53,149 bases of DNA, from contig CANQLT010000006.1 of the NCBI GenBank assembly GCA_947624775.1, positions 1 to 53,149 of the forward strand, in the 5' to 3' direction. Both the position numbers and the translations under genes were made by a program. The stretch comes from an uncultured Monoglobus sp. (GTDB lineage Bacteria > Bacillota > Clostridia > Monoglobales > Monoglobaceae). Under the pieces are notes generated by a model. It did not search any database. It was not told the origin of the DNA and saw only the letters and a list, made by a program, of their open reading frames with translations. This document shows positions 41,801-48,938 of this stretch, in pieces (the first letter of the stretch is position 1; each line of letters opens with the position of its first letter).

Positions 41801-44491
41801 GATATAATCCTTGGGTTCCAGCTTGATGGTACTCTTTTCATCGGTCATGCTGAATGGGATCTGATACTGCGCCCCGGACTGTCCTATGGGCGAGGAGCTG
41901 CCGCCCCAGCCCGCAAAATTATAGCGTTCATCTGTGCCGTACGGCTCGATGGTTATACTGTCCGCCGCATAAAGGGTGATTTTCTTATCCTTGTCACCAC
42001 TGTTCAGGCTCCAGGGGCCGCCGTGTGAAGATGTATTGTCGGTCAGCTTCATGCCGCCGTTTTTGTCGGATTTAAGCGTGACCGAAACAGCCTTCTTCGA
42101 ATAGATAGGCTTCAGCTTAATGGTGCCGTAATCGTTGCTTCCCGTTGTGTTGTTCGCCTTAAAAGCAACGCAGCAGTAATCCAATAACTCCGCCAAATCA
42201 AGAGTCAAGCCTTTCGGGTCAAAAAATTCCGCCGAATTGGTTACCTGGTATGTTTTATTATTGATAGTAACCTCCATTCCGGTCAGCACATAGTTGTCGT
42301 TTCTGGTTGTTTCTACAAGGGAAACCTTCTCTCTGCCGTAAAAGCTCATTTTCGTGCCCTGTGATTTATTGTCCCTAGACTGCATCGCCAGTGTGCCGGG
42401 GATCACGCCGTCAATGGGGTCGGGATTTACCATTTCAAAGGGCAGTTCCATGTATTTGAAACGGACAGCTTTGATCTCGGTGTGCATACCGTTAAAGCCG
42501 CCGCTGTTCTTGTAAACCTCCCATGTGAAATATTGCGGTTTAATGGACGGCCACGTGCCATTGTTCTTTATAAAATTACTTGGGCTGTAACTCTGCCGGG
42601 CGCCGCCGGGGTCATCTACATTACCGGTTTGCAGATCAATGGTTGTTGTCTGTCCGGACGTGTGATCTCCCACAAAAGTAATCGTTGAGTTTCCGTGGAA
42701 TGCGTCGTTGTTATCCTTCATCGATTGATTTTTGACAAGGGAGAAAAAGTTATAGTTGGCTCTGACGCCTTCATAGTCTTCCGCATACCAATCTATGGAA
42801 ACCGATTGAATCGGGGGCATCGAATTCACATTGAAGTTGCGTGTGAAGCATATATAAGTGCCGCAGCATCCGCACCCATGATCCGGAATATCAAAATAAT
42901 AATATCCGTCTTTGTATCCGGCGCTTTTGCCTTTGCAAGGACCGGATAAGACTAAAGAACCAATGGAAAAAAGGCTATTTATATCAAACTCAAAATGGTC
43001 ATAAAACTCTTCTCCGTCAGCTTTAAACGGATTATTGGAACTGTTTGCCTTGATTTTCTTGCCCGTCGCTGCACTCGTGACAATACCGTCGCTTGAGTCA
43101 TTTGAGGCGGACAAAATTTCCACCGTGGTATAGTTCTCGCTGACGTCACAGCCCACGGCATTGGCAAGACTCAGGTATATGGTTTTCGCTCCGCTGCCCG
43201 CAACACCGGTCATGGGTACTTCTATGGTCTGTGTGTCCATGCCGGGCATGAAGACCACGTTGCCCTGGATCAACACATTATTGGTGTCTGTAATGGCTGT
43301 GAACGTCACAGTGCTGAGCTGATACAGAGGGTCGTTCCGGCGCAGCTCCGCCTTGAAGCTGTCGGAATCCTCGCTGATGCCGGTAACCGTGGCGCTGTCC
43401 ACATAAACATAGGGAGAAACATAGTCCTCGTCGTCCTTAATGGTGATCTGCGCGTTGTTTCTCACATCAAGGGCATAGCCGTCGCCCGAGCCGTTTATGT
43501 ATGCCACAAACACTCTGTCGCCGTTGCTCTCGTCGTCATTGTTGGGGTACACCGTGACTTTTTTCAGAGTCTCTCCGTCCTCAAACACGACCTCTGTTTC
43601 GGCACAGGGAAAAGCCTCGGCCATCAGCTCGTTGCTGATGCGGGCAGTTTCGGGATCGGAATCTTCCCCGGTTATAAAGTTGCCGAAGGTAAGGTTGCTG
43701 CCCGAGAACTGGCTGACCTGATCGTTCAGGGCGTAAAGGGGGCTTTTTTCCTCCGCTTCGCCGGCGCTCTGGTATATGGGCTCCTCCGCAGAAACGGACT
43801 CGCTTTGCGCCGAGGCGTCCGCCTCCTCGTTATCCTCGTCGGCAGGAACATTCTCATCAGCGGCAACATCCTCGTCAGTAGCAGCATCCTCGTCGGCAGG
43901 AATATCCTCGTCTGCGGCAGCATCCTCATCGGCGTCGGCAGCGTCTTCCTCCGCCTCACCGGCGGATTCTTCCTCATCCTTCGCCGTGGCCTCGATGTAT
44001 TCACCGACCAGCTCCTCCATATGCTGCACGCTTTCCTCGCCGTATTGGTCCACCAGATCCTCATAGGTGGCGTCCTCGCCGGTCAGAGGGTTATCCTGCG
44101 AGAACATATACATGATCGGAACCGCGTTCTCATTTGGTTCGATCTCATCCTTTGAGAAAACGGAATTCTCCACCTCGGCGGTGTAGTCCTTGCCGTACTG
44201 CGCGGAATAGTCCTGGAACCTGAGACTGAGCTTCGCCTCGCCCTGGGTCCCGCCGTATCTGGCGATATAGAACGTCAGAGGTTCTCCCGCGTTCTCGTCA
44301 ACCTCGGCGGCGATCTGCGGTATCGCAAACAGACCGCCGGGATATTGCTCTTTTAGAACAGGATCCGCGTTTTCCAATGATTCCCGGATCGCGCTGAGCT
44401 CATCCCTTGTGCCGTCCTCGGCAAAAGCCAAAGTAGGCACCGCTGTCAAGACCATACTCAGCACAAGCATGAAAGAAATAATACGTTTCAT
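35855..44491 (-). CDS. Giant SLH-domain cell-surface protein (2878 aa)
   Basis: Secreted protein anchored to the cell wall, by family knowledge through SLH binding to pyruvylated wall polymers. Signal peptide 1-24 (MKRIISFMLVLSM...AFA); Calx-beta-like repeat (about 62-130, FYIARYGGTQGEAKLSLRF...YGKDYTAE); Glu/Asp/Ala hexapeptide tract (187-222); a second Calx-beta-like segment (about 355-460); an InlB-type repeat (about 800-890); a helical coiled-coil insert (about 1350-1475); a long beta-rich part with propeller-like strands (about 1690-2160); CARDB-like domain; Big2 Ig-like domain (about 2561-2650, VTWSSSNENIAKV); Gly and Pro/Thr linkers; three SLH motifs (2697-2876, FADVSTTDWFYDDVKYAYENGLMNG...). 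AAAGGAAG precedes the ATG. The reading frame is fully intact, unlike the adhesin locus downstream. Possible S-layer protein or adhesin; ligand unknown. Confidence 0.9.
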   Translation of the reverse strand: MKRIISFMLVLSMVLTAVPTLAFAEDGTRDELSAIRESLENADPVLKEQYPGGLFAIPQIAAEVDENAGEPLTFYIARYGGTQGEAKLSLRFQDYSAQYGKDYTAEVENSVFSKDEIEPNENAVPIMYMFSQDNPLTGEDATYEDLVDQYGEESVQHMEELVGEYIEATAKDEEESAGEAEEDAADADEDAAADEDIPADEDAATDEDVAADENVPADEDNEEADASAQSESVSAEEPIYQSAGEAEEKSPLYALNDQVSQFSGSNLTFGNFITGEDSDPETARISNELMAEAFPCAETEVVFEDGETLKKVTVYPNNDDESNGDRVFVAYINGSGDGYALDVRNNAQITIKDDEDYVSPYVYVDSATVTGISEDSDSFKAELRRNDPLYQLSTVTFTAITDTNNVLIQGNVVFMPGMDTQTIEVPMTGVAGSGAKTIYLSLANAVGCDVSENYTTVEILSASNDSSDGIVTSAATGKKIKANSSNNPFKADGEEFYDHFEFDINSLFSIGSLVLSGPCKGKSAGYKDGYYYFDIPDHGCGCCGTYICFTRNFNVNSMPPIQSVSIDWYAEDYEGVRANYNFFSLVKNQSMKDNNDAFHGNSTITFVGDHTSGQTTTIDLQTGNVDDPGGARQSYSPSNFIKNNGTWPSIKPQYFTWEVYKNSGGFNGMHTEIKAVRFKYMELPFEMVNPDPIDGVIPGTLAMQSRDNKSQGTKMSFYGREKVSLVETTRNDNYVLTGMEVTINNKTYQVTNSAEFFDPKGLTLDLAELLDYCCVAFKANNTTGSNDYGTIKLKPIYSKKAVSVTLKSDKNGGMKLTDNTSSHGGPWSLNSGDKDKKITLYAADSITIEPYGTDERYNFAGWGGSSSPIGQSGAQYQIPFSMTDEKSTIKLEPKDYIIYPKYSAEGTFVRLSLDKTVPDINIPLEQIQADIDDMMKNNDMKAGDVISIDLRKFLDPDIYHSASTKHVPTWTVNTENHPWKGLNIGGWTLYYEIHNGDNEITLSFENADAAEVPELNGKALKYSASLLNPPVLNTGEPIDGYEPAAGATVSAGSFYGLTKSDGTYSLHWTEGDEAAGENISYPMMLNSGNEYITALINSNHINTLALLKPDKQTGKVGDVVVDFFASEEEPQPVGISVLVGPSGEIPSYEKADTQNAAMGQVNMSDSSVGFRLNVHDQYKKLKSVVFTIYDTEMAKRNEYTVDVQPDSYDYAVDLTSVPTELDTGEIVKMPLNALLNFHDGDRVFVDLKGAETVTGADGTVGEVEVSYGEFDTGITFHEVPGQDIEIQIPNIGPDETSPDLPTLDVIGKMTPKVSAGPLTVQAIVTATSFECNIGFSVGLLNKVLKQQFPEKLTTQKEMDAYTEREVAKKELKEASKQVDEASKSDNPVDQANAAAVLTEAEEKYQAADAAWNEAANTAPITGGNQAQNITTPDKNQMSDVLNTAKNSAKAFDKETAALDKLLDALTQADSYTDKRQAAAARDAVVKSKGSIGMNLGMTFGITFKFVAGVSPDNPEEGTWLFDNAMVYGQVGFAISGVFYITIPGFPIPMYAGFGFSTSLGLYNGIQSTKTTTLNELQIDPKSLVYKGNIPISIGIEGFVGAGIRKLLSLEFDLGFLQQFNLGFGPGTSGTGTSTFYGAFEINLVFLNFNWKFLQQSWDYTLYNVGSVQAAVDEAMQGFDPKLSEMEVNTKDYENSFYVPGTGEVTAVSAAEQTNRYDLVTDSVNMRTNVVPLGGGKYFTAFEGIDSSRDKYNRNAVYYSIYDGSDWSTPEILQNDGTIDTGLNVDDFGDKIMISWTSADKTFTEDDFTELDIESQDEEFKIPYDSSLKMLSSLDVYSVVIDKNAAANGIPEESITQVTKNTETEDRFKWGLAHESPHAVQLPDGRIVLFYTTVDYNEYGGDKITTLSRLLAVPGVTMYRIYENGAWSETYSESEQGKYGDEWYGQRILDVNLSDPEGKTTYYPLAGQTDMISTTYEGENKILAAYVVDGDNNLATSTDRTVFMSVLTPGSDNGMVTSAPINLSGMADVSHPRFVRSVTDEFGEVNMIVWAQNGELRYLNLDKMFGDYDFGNESESIPDEEKTMLEKSEITLPNGTQIPSYTLKDEYDPGVAIYNDPDPETGEVGMSYGNGYTVVNGEDGNVYVLWPQSTGDEQKLMISTLTLRPNENGTYDELWRIPREFSLESENDEEREYVDNPSAGVDENGNMVILYNDFDMVDVTATDEDGNEIMAGKTRDNNDLCAAHFTSIGSLEFTEGSIELSDDYPKAGEEFSVTAEVENTGLLASKSVNAKAEIVETAADGSENVIQTVDASSEDMLLAGGKTEITAYLDMTQDMIDKALAGASYKAVLTVSEPDRGETSSVEAPIRVGSRLDIGNINVISGRSHEIKGIDENGSLIRGDVNGSVFVVVTEITNSGNVEASNPRLIMEIENQNILDDPNAPDMDTASDEEIQEYLESAPQNASVVNSSGFTPYTEVGWMDEDGDIEAIGVGESTTVTIRSMPITDDKFSANKAAGFMLEVYDGEKRAPLYDEAGEVSGEGTYDLDAFNVNAFKSFTGTIPEEDVPLALNIRRDGNDVEQAEVGVGGTLSLEAGILPLAAAADSNVTWSSSNENIAKVGPNGDVTGIGSGTVTITAEIDGTELADSVTVNVKESSGGHSPSGGGSIGGGGGTFGTGNATPTPTPSEEPQATAEPPKELPFADVSTTDWFYDDVKYAYENGLMNGVSDTAFDPNANITRGMFVTVLYRIDGSPEGGTSSFADVPADAYYHDAVAWASANGIVNGYSDTEFGPDDDILREQMATMLYRYATYKGIDTSVGEDTNILSYTDAGDISEYAIPAIQWACGAGLMSGNGDGTLTPLGNAIRAEAAAVFGRFDKTFK
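43826..43933 (-). repeat. 18-bp tandem repeat encoding six acidic hexapeptides
   Basis: Six units ADEDAA, ADEDIP, ADEDAA, TDEDVA, ADENVP, ADEDNE at residues 187-222 of the SLH protein. The tract is strongly acidic and likely disordered, a possible calcium-binding or spacer region. Confidence 0.85.
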
Positions 44492-44669
44492 TTAATTTCA
44501 CTTCCTTTATATATTTTTTTATTTTTTGTTTTTTACAAATTTAGTGAGCCGACTCAGCCTGCCGGAGAAACCGCGCAGACAAAGGCGCACAGCCCGGCTT
44601 TCCCCGGTTTAATATACCGCTCTGTATAATATCATGTGCAAAAGTAAAAAAATTCCGCTATATTGTCAA

Positions 44670-44699
44670 TTGTATCCTCCCACGTAAGTTGTTGTCAAG
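44670..44699 (-). promoter_or_regulatory. Proximal promoter of the SLH protein gene
   Basis: Minus strand TTGACA, 18-bp spacer, TACAAT. It implies a leader of roughly 170 nt whose middle (44550-44625) is GC-rich and able to fold, in contrast to the AT-rich surroundings. I could not match it to a known riboswitch. Confidence 0.65.
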
Positions 44700-44813
44700 T
44701 ATTTTATGCTTTATTTACAAATAATAATGTGATATTCTTTCTTTTTTGTAAATTTTTCTTAAAATTTCATTTATACCTTGGCTTCCATAGAGAGTATTGT
44801 TATTACAAATAAG

Positions 44814-44844
44814 ATTATATCATGTCCACCCATGAACAAGTCAA
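44814..44844 (-). promoter_or_regulatory. Distal promoter with a 19-bp spacer carrying a dyad (MerR-type layout)
   Basis: Minus strand TTGACT, 19-bp spacer, TATAAT. The spacer holds TCATG-6nt-CATGA. Over-long 19-bp spacers with a dyad between -35 and -10 are the hallmark of promoters activated by MerR-family regulators. A truncated MerR-like reading frame starts 20 bp away in the opposite direction. Reads toward the SLH gene. Confidence 0.5.
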
Positions 44845-44863
44845 TACTTTTGAGGTGTTTTTT

Positions 44864-44953
44864 TTGAAAAAATTTTTTACTATTCGACAAGTTGTGCAAA
44901 GCTGCGGGATATCCCGCGCTGTGATTCTTTCGGCATTGCCGATAGATGCTTAA
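44864..44953 (+). pseudogene. Truncated MerR-like regulator N-terminus (29 codons)
   Basis: TTG 44864 has GAGGTG 6 nt upstream. The 29 codons end at TAA 44951-44953 and include FFTIRQVVQSCGISRAVIL, which resembles the first helix-turn-helix of MerR-type proteins (TIGQVAK.CGVSRATLR). It stops before the wing and the rest of the DNA-binding domain. I could not find the continuation in another frame. Too short for the ORF track. It may be a decayed regulator of the adjacent 19-bp-spacer promoter. Family call is tentative. Confidence 0.35.
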
Positions 44954-45396
44954 AAACCACAATTTGGGTACAGCAAAACACAACTTCTAATTACTATACA
45001 ATAATATGATTCTTATGCGCGCGAGTTCTAATCATATAGTTAGAGTAATCCATAGGATTATGCCATAAGTTATGAAATCTTCCACTTCTTAGCCTTTCCT
45101 GTTTTTAGCCTAAAAAACTACGTTTTTTCGCTGTTTGAGGCCGCCTACTGCGTGACAGCCTACCCCTTTTATCGGACTGCCGTTTTTCATCTGCTGCCAT
45201 GGCCATGTTGTACAGCGCAGATATTATATAACTCTTCGATCTGCCCGTGCGTTATCAGGCGATAAAGGTTTTCATAGTCGACTTTTTAATTTCGGATTTT
45301 ATTTGCTCATATCTATCCATCCTACATTATTGTTTTTCTTCACAGACACGTGATTGATAGATGGATAGATAGTTTGTTATGTTAGTTTTTAATATT
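44954..45396. other. Gene-free stretch with degraded minus-strand coding remnants
   Basis: No intact gene. On the minus strand between 45090 and 45370, short broken frames read like the tail of the replication-type protein upstream (SIYPSINHVSVKKNNNVGWIDMSK, MDRYEQIKSEIKK, ALYNMAMAADEKRQ), separated by stops and frame changes. 44990-45090 shows nothing I can assign. Confidence 0.4.
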
Positions 45397-45854
45397 TTAG
45401 TATTTTAATAAATTAGTATTTAATTGCGTTGACTTATCCAACATTGGATTTTCCAATATAGGCTTTTCCAACGTAGGATCATCCGATATAGGGTTTACGG
45501 ATACAGGTTTTTCTCAACATTATTTTCTGTGTCACATTCTTTCTGCCTCGGCACCTCATAAAAAGTGTATTCGGTCTTTGAGAGTTTGCCGCTGCTGCTT
45601 ATCAAGCGTCTGCGTTTCACATATCCTGCGCCTTCAAGGTCTTTAATAGACGAGCGAATGGCGTCAACGACCTCTTTGCTGATTGCAGCCAAACCTTTGA
45701 TAGTAAAATCCCAATTATCGGGCAGACTGAGAACAACCGACAACAACCCTTTTGACCTCAAAAATAATTCTTTGCCGTTTTCGGCGCTTTTCCCACAAAG
45801 CACACTTCGTTGGTGCTTTGCGGAAGCCCTAAGAGACCGCTTTTTTATGAACAC
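45397..45854 (-). pseudogene. Broken replication-initiator-like (DUF6017-type) helix-turn-helix protein of mobile-element origin
   Basis: The 119-aa ORF (45495-45854) carries FLRSKGLLSVVLSLPDNWDFTIKGLAAISKEVVDAIRSSIKDLEGAGYVKRRR, the helix-turn-helix of replisome-organiser-like proteins on Clostridia plasmids and integrative elements. Homology begins only near residue 30; the preceding part runs through the stem-loop at 45792. After GAGAAAAACC the frame stops (NVEKNLYP), but shifting by one base gives EKPVSVNPISDDPTLEKPILENPMLDKSTQLNTNL down to 45397, the Pro/Asn-rich linker this family carries. So it is 5'-damaged and frameshifted. More remnants continue below 45370. A relic of a mobile element between two surface-protein loci. 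Confidence 0.7.
45792..45829. repeat. Stem-loop repeat, copy 2
   Basis: CCCACAAAGCAC, loop ACTTCGTTG, GTGCTTTGCGGA, then AGCCC; 28 of 38 bases match the copy at 35751. Three changed base pairs remain paired. Like copy 1 it is followed by another hairpin (CACCTT/AAGGTG, about 45848-45865) and a TTTTTT run. Confidence 0.65.
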
Positions 45855-45994
45855 CTTTCTTGCAAGGTGCTCTTTTTTACCCGTTTATGCTCCAAAACGG
45901 GTGTTTCGTGTCATAGGTATTGAAAAATTATTTTTTATGTGATATAGTTATGCATGATTAATTTGAATTATTGTGGCCTGTCAGGCACGCCCCC

Positions 45995-46036
45995 CTTGGG
46001 GATAATCAGCAAACCTGCTTGCGGGTTATCCCCAAG
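45995..46036. repeat. Perfect 11-bp hairpin before the GLUG adhesin locus
   Basis: CTTGGGGATAA ... TTATCCCCAAG enclosing AACC/GGTT. No T-tract. It lies at the upstream edge of the adhesin remnant, where the start of that gene would be expected. No promoter is evident between 45870 and 46090. Confidence 0.6.
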
Positions 46037-46095
46037 AGGCGAGGCTAAAATTTGAAAATTATTAATACACACATACACACAAGGAGGATTTTATC

Positions 46096-46683
46096 GTGTT
46101 CCGAGACTCGGTCAACAACGATAAATACGACTGCAAAAATTGTTATTTCAAGCTGACTGACAGCATTGATCTTGAGAGCGACGAAAATAATCAGCATATC
46201 GCGATCGGAAGTCCGTTCGCGCCGTTTAACGGGCATTTCGACGGAGACAACCACTCTATTCGCAACATAATTATTTATAAGGGCGTTTGGCAGGCGAACA
46301 ATGATACCGGAGACTATCAAGGTTTGTTCGGCTATATAGGCGAGAGCGGCTCGGTCAAAAATCTGAGCGTCAGCGGATATATCGTCGGACTGCGGTATGT
46401 CGGCGGCATAGCGGGATACAGCGACGGTGTTATCGAAAACTGCACAAACTATTGTATAATTCACAGTGACAATTATAAAGATTCTTTTTCCAGACTCGCG
46501 GTTTATTCCGGATTGGCCGGCGGCATCGTAGGCTCAAGCGGCTCCGATATAATCAACTGCGGAAATTTTGGCACCGTTTTCGGAGATCTGGAAGATATTG
46601 TAGGTCATGGCAAGTACTGTGTCGGATGGTTTGGGGGGTATCGTCGGAGACAGCCGCGGCGGAAATATATTGAACTGTTATAA
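46096..46683 (+). pseudogene. GLUG-repeat surface adhesin, 5'-truncated first piece
   Basis: Reads as the front of a GLUG/beta-helix adhesin: FRDSVNNDKYDCKNCYFKLTDSIDL, PFAPFNGHFDGDNHSIRNI, YQGLFGYIGESGSVKNLSVSGYIVG, YVGGIAGYSDGVIENC. No signal peptide or true start: the frame is open back to 46066 and already reads KEDFIVFRDSVNN, the inside of a module. AAGGAGG before GTG 46096 looks like a ribosome site but is simply the codons for K-E-D. The frame fails at G6 (46633-46638); with five Gs it would read VGWFGGIVGDSRGGNILNCYNTALV and go on to 46780. The track's tail YRRRQPRRKYIELL is the wrong frame. Part of one broken gene running to the window end. Confidence 0.75.
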
Positions 46684-46752
46684 TACCGCTCTGGTTACGT
46701 CGAGTTTTGATATTAATTTTAAAGGCGGTATCGTGGGCGAAAAGAAAAACGG

Positions 46753-46778
46753 AAAAATAATAAACAAAAATAATAAAC
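46753..46778 (+). repeat. Exact 13-bp tandem duplication that shifts the adhesin frame
   Basis: AAAAATAATAAAC occurs twice in a row (46753-46765, 46766-46778). With both copies the frame hits TAA; with one copy it reads GKIINCYNTGS, a perfect GLUG consensus, and joins the downstream frame. Confidence 0.9.
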
Positions 46779-46835
46779 TGTTATAATACCGGAAGTACGA
46801 GGACCGGAGGGTCGACCTCGGCGAAAGTCAACGCC

Positions 46836-48926
46836 GTGCCGGCGGGTATAGTAGCGTGCTATGACCAAAACAGCTCGGTGGAAAACTGCTATCATATAGG
46901 AGATTTTATAACTTACGCAACCTTTAAACGCGCTTTGCCCATTGGCAACAGCCCCTACAAAAGCAAGGACAACATGATCAACTGCTACTACCTCGACGGA
47001 TATTATAAGGATGGTGGCGCCACAGCGCTGAGCAAAGAGGAATTTTCAAGGCAGTGGATTGTGGACAGCCTTAACCAAAACAATGGTTCCGCTTGGGCGA
47101 TAAGCCCGCATCTCGGCAGGCCCGTGCTTGTTGATAATCCCGAGTCTTTTTACGGCAGCGGCACCGAGGAGGATCCGTATGTTATCAAAAACGCTCAATC
47201 TCTCGCGTATTTTCGGGATTATGTCAACAACGGCAACGACTGCGCGGGGAAATATGTGCGTCTTGACGCCGATATCGATATGTCGATACTTTTTACTAAG
47301 CATAATTTTAAGGATTATGACTTTGTGTACAATGGGAAGAACTATGACGAACCGTCTGAAAACCCGATGACTTCGATAGGCACGGCCAAAACTCCGTTTA
47401 ACGGGTATTTCGACGGCAACTGCCATAAGATCACCGGAATTACCAAGTTCGCGGAAACCACAACCGCATACGATGATCGTCAAGGCTTGTTCGGATGTAT
47501 CGGCAGCGAAGGTACGGTCGACAAGCTGAGCGTGAAAGGAGAGATCGACTTTTACAGTAGTAACATAGGCATCATCGCGGGCATCTGCTACGGAAAGATC
47601 ACAAATTGCTATACCGATGTATCTCTCCGAAGCAATGGTAACGTGTCTGCGGGCGGCATTGCCGAGATTCTTGAAAACGGCGGCGAGATAACGAATTGCT
47701 ACAGCATTGGAAAACCCGAAGTCCCCTACGGTTCGGCGGGTCTCGTTCGCTTATTGGAAGACGGTTCTAAGATATCGAACTCATACTATTACAATAAGAA
47801 CGTAGGCACAGGAGTTTTCGGGCTCATCGCATACTACAAACAACCTTCGGCGGTGATAGAAAACTGCTATGGGCTTGATGACGAGAGCTTCGGCGCCCAT
47901 AGCGTCTCTGAACCGAAAGATGACACCGGATTGATCAAAGAAGACGAATTCAAAAATTTGGCGGAAGCTCTGAACAACGGCGGCAGCGCATGGGTGGACT
48001 CGTCTTTGGGAAGGCCGATACTTTGCGAAAATCCCGAAACGGATATGCTGGGCAGTGGCACCAAGGATGATCCGTATCTTATAACGAACCTTGCAACGCT
48101 CGAGCGTTTCCGCGATTATGTAAACAGCGGCAAGGGAGAGGGCGAGTATTTCGAAATAACAAACGATATAGACCTGTCCGAAAAATACGGCGAGTCGACG
48201 GCGTCCTGGAAACCCATAGGCAGCACTTCTGTACCGTTCCGCGGCACGCTTGACGGCGGCGGGTACAAGATAAACGGGCGTTACATAAGAGACATCAGTT
48301 CCGTCTACTTCTTATTTGGCATAATTAGCAGATACCCCTCACACTTGGGTCTGTTCGCGAGCGTCGGCGAGGGCGGAACCGTTATGAATCTGTCGGTTTC
48401 GGACAAGATAAACTGCACCGCCGATCACGTGGGCCTCATCGCGGGCAGATGTGACGGTCAGATGTACAACTGCTTTGCCGCCGAGGACATTACCGCAAAC
48501 GGTTTAGTAGCAAACAGCAACTTCTTCGGCGAAACCCGCATCAACGCGGATTGCGTCGGAGGAATCACGGGCGAATGCTCGGGCACTCTGTCGCTTTGCG
48601 GCAGCGCCGTGACGATCAACTCAGACGGAAATTACATTGGCGGTATTGCGGGAAAATACGGAAACAATCTGCTGTCGCTCTGCACCGTGCATAAAAATTA
48701 CGAAAACATTACATCGTCGATCACGTCGAGCGGAAACTGCGTTGGCGGAATTGTCGGCGAAATCGGAACCGGAAACGGCGCCGTGGCGCGCGGCGTCACG
48801 GCCTGCGAGAACGGCGCGGCGGTAAGCGGCGGCGAGCGCGTTGGCGGAATTGCCGGAAAATTTAATGGCGGATCCGTGCCATCGAACCGTGTCGGAGAAG
48901 TGCCTTGGGACTCCGAGGAGAGCTAA
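46836..48926 (+). pseudogene. GLUG-repeat surface adhesin, second piece
   Basis: 696-aa open frame, in effect open from 46779. Two or more modules each begin GSGTEEDPYVIKNAQSLAYFRDYVN (repeated as GSGTKDDPYLITNLATLERFRDYVN), pass through PIGS..PFRGTLDGGGYKING, and carry GLUG repeats (VGLIAGRCDGQMYNC, VGGITGECSGTLSLC, IGGIAGKYGNN). Such right-handed beta-helix stacks occur in large secreted adhesins. It ends at an in-frame TAA (48924), after a stretch (48865-48926, VPSNRVGEVPWDSEES) that no longer looks like GLUG, while the next piece continues in the same frame 4 codons later. GTG 46836 is not a convincing start. Confidence 0.75.
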
Positions 48927-48938
48927 GAGGGCAGCTCC

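Noticed and set aside
43726-44155. Overlapping Ser/Ala- and Arg/Met-rich ORFs
   Set aside because: Shadows of the acidic repeat tract in the SLH gene.
44500-44663. Known riboswitch in the SLH-gene leader
   Set aside because: Looked for c-di-GMP, cobalamin and similar cores; none matched well enough to claim.
44771-44983. 70-aa minus-strand ORF
   Set aside because: Covers the 19-bp-spacer promoter and antisense of the MerR-like start; no ribosome site or recognisable sequence.
45565-45942. 125-aa plus-strand ORF
   Set aside because: Antisense of the replication-type protein remnant, whose minus-strand reading matches a known family pattern.
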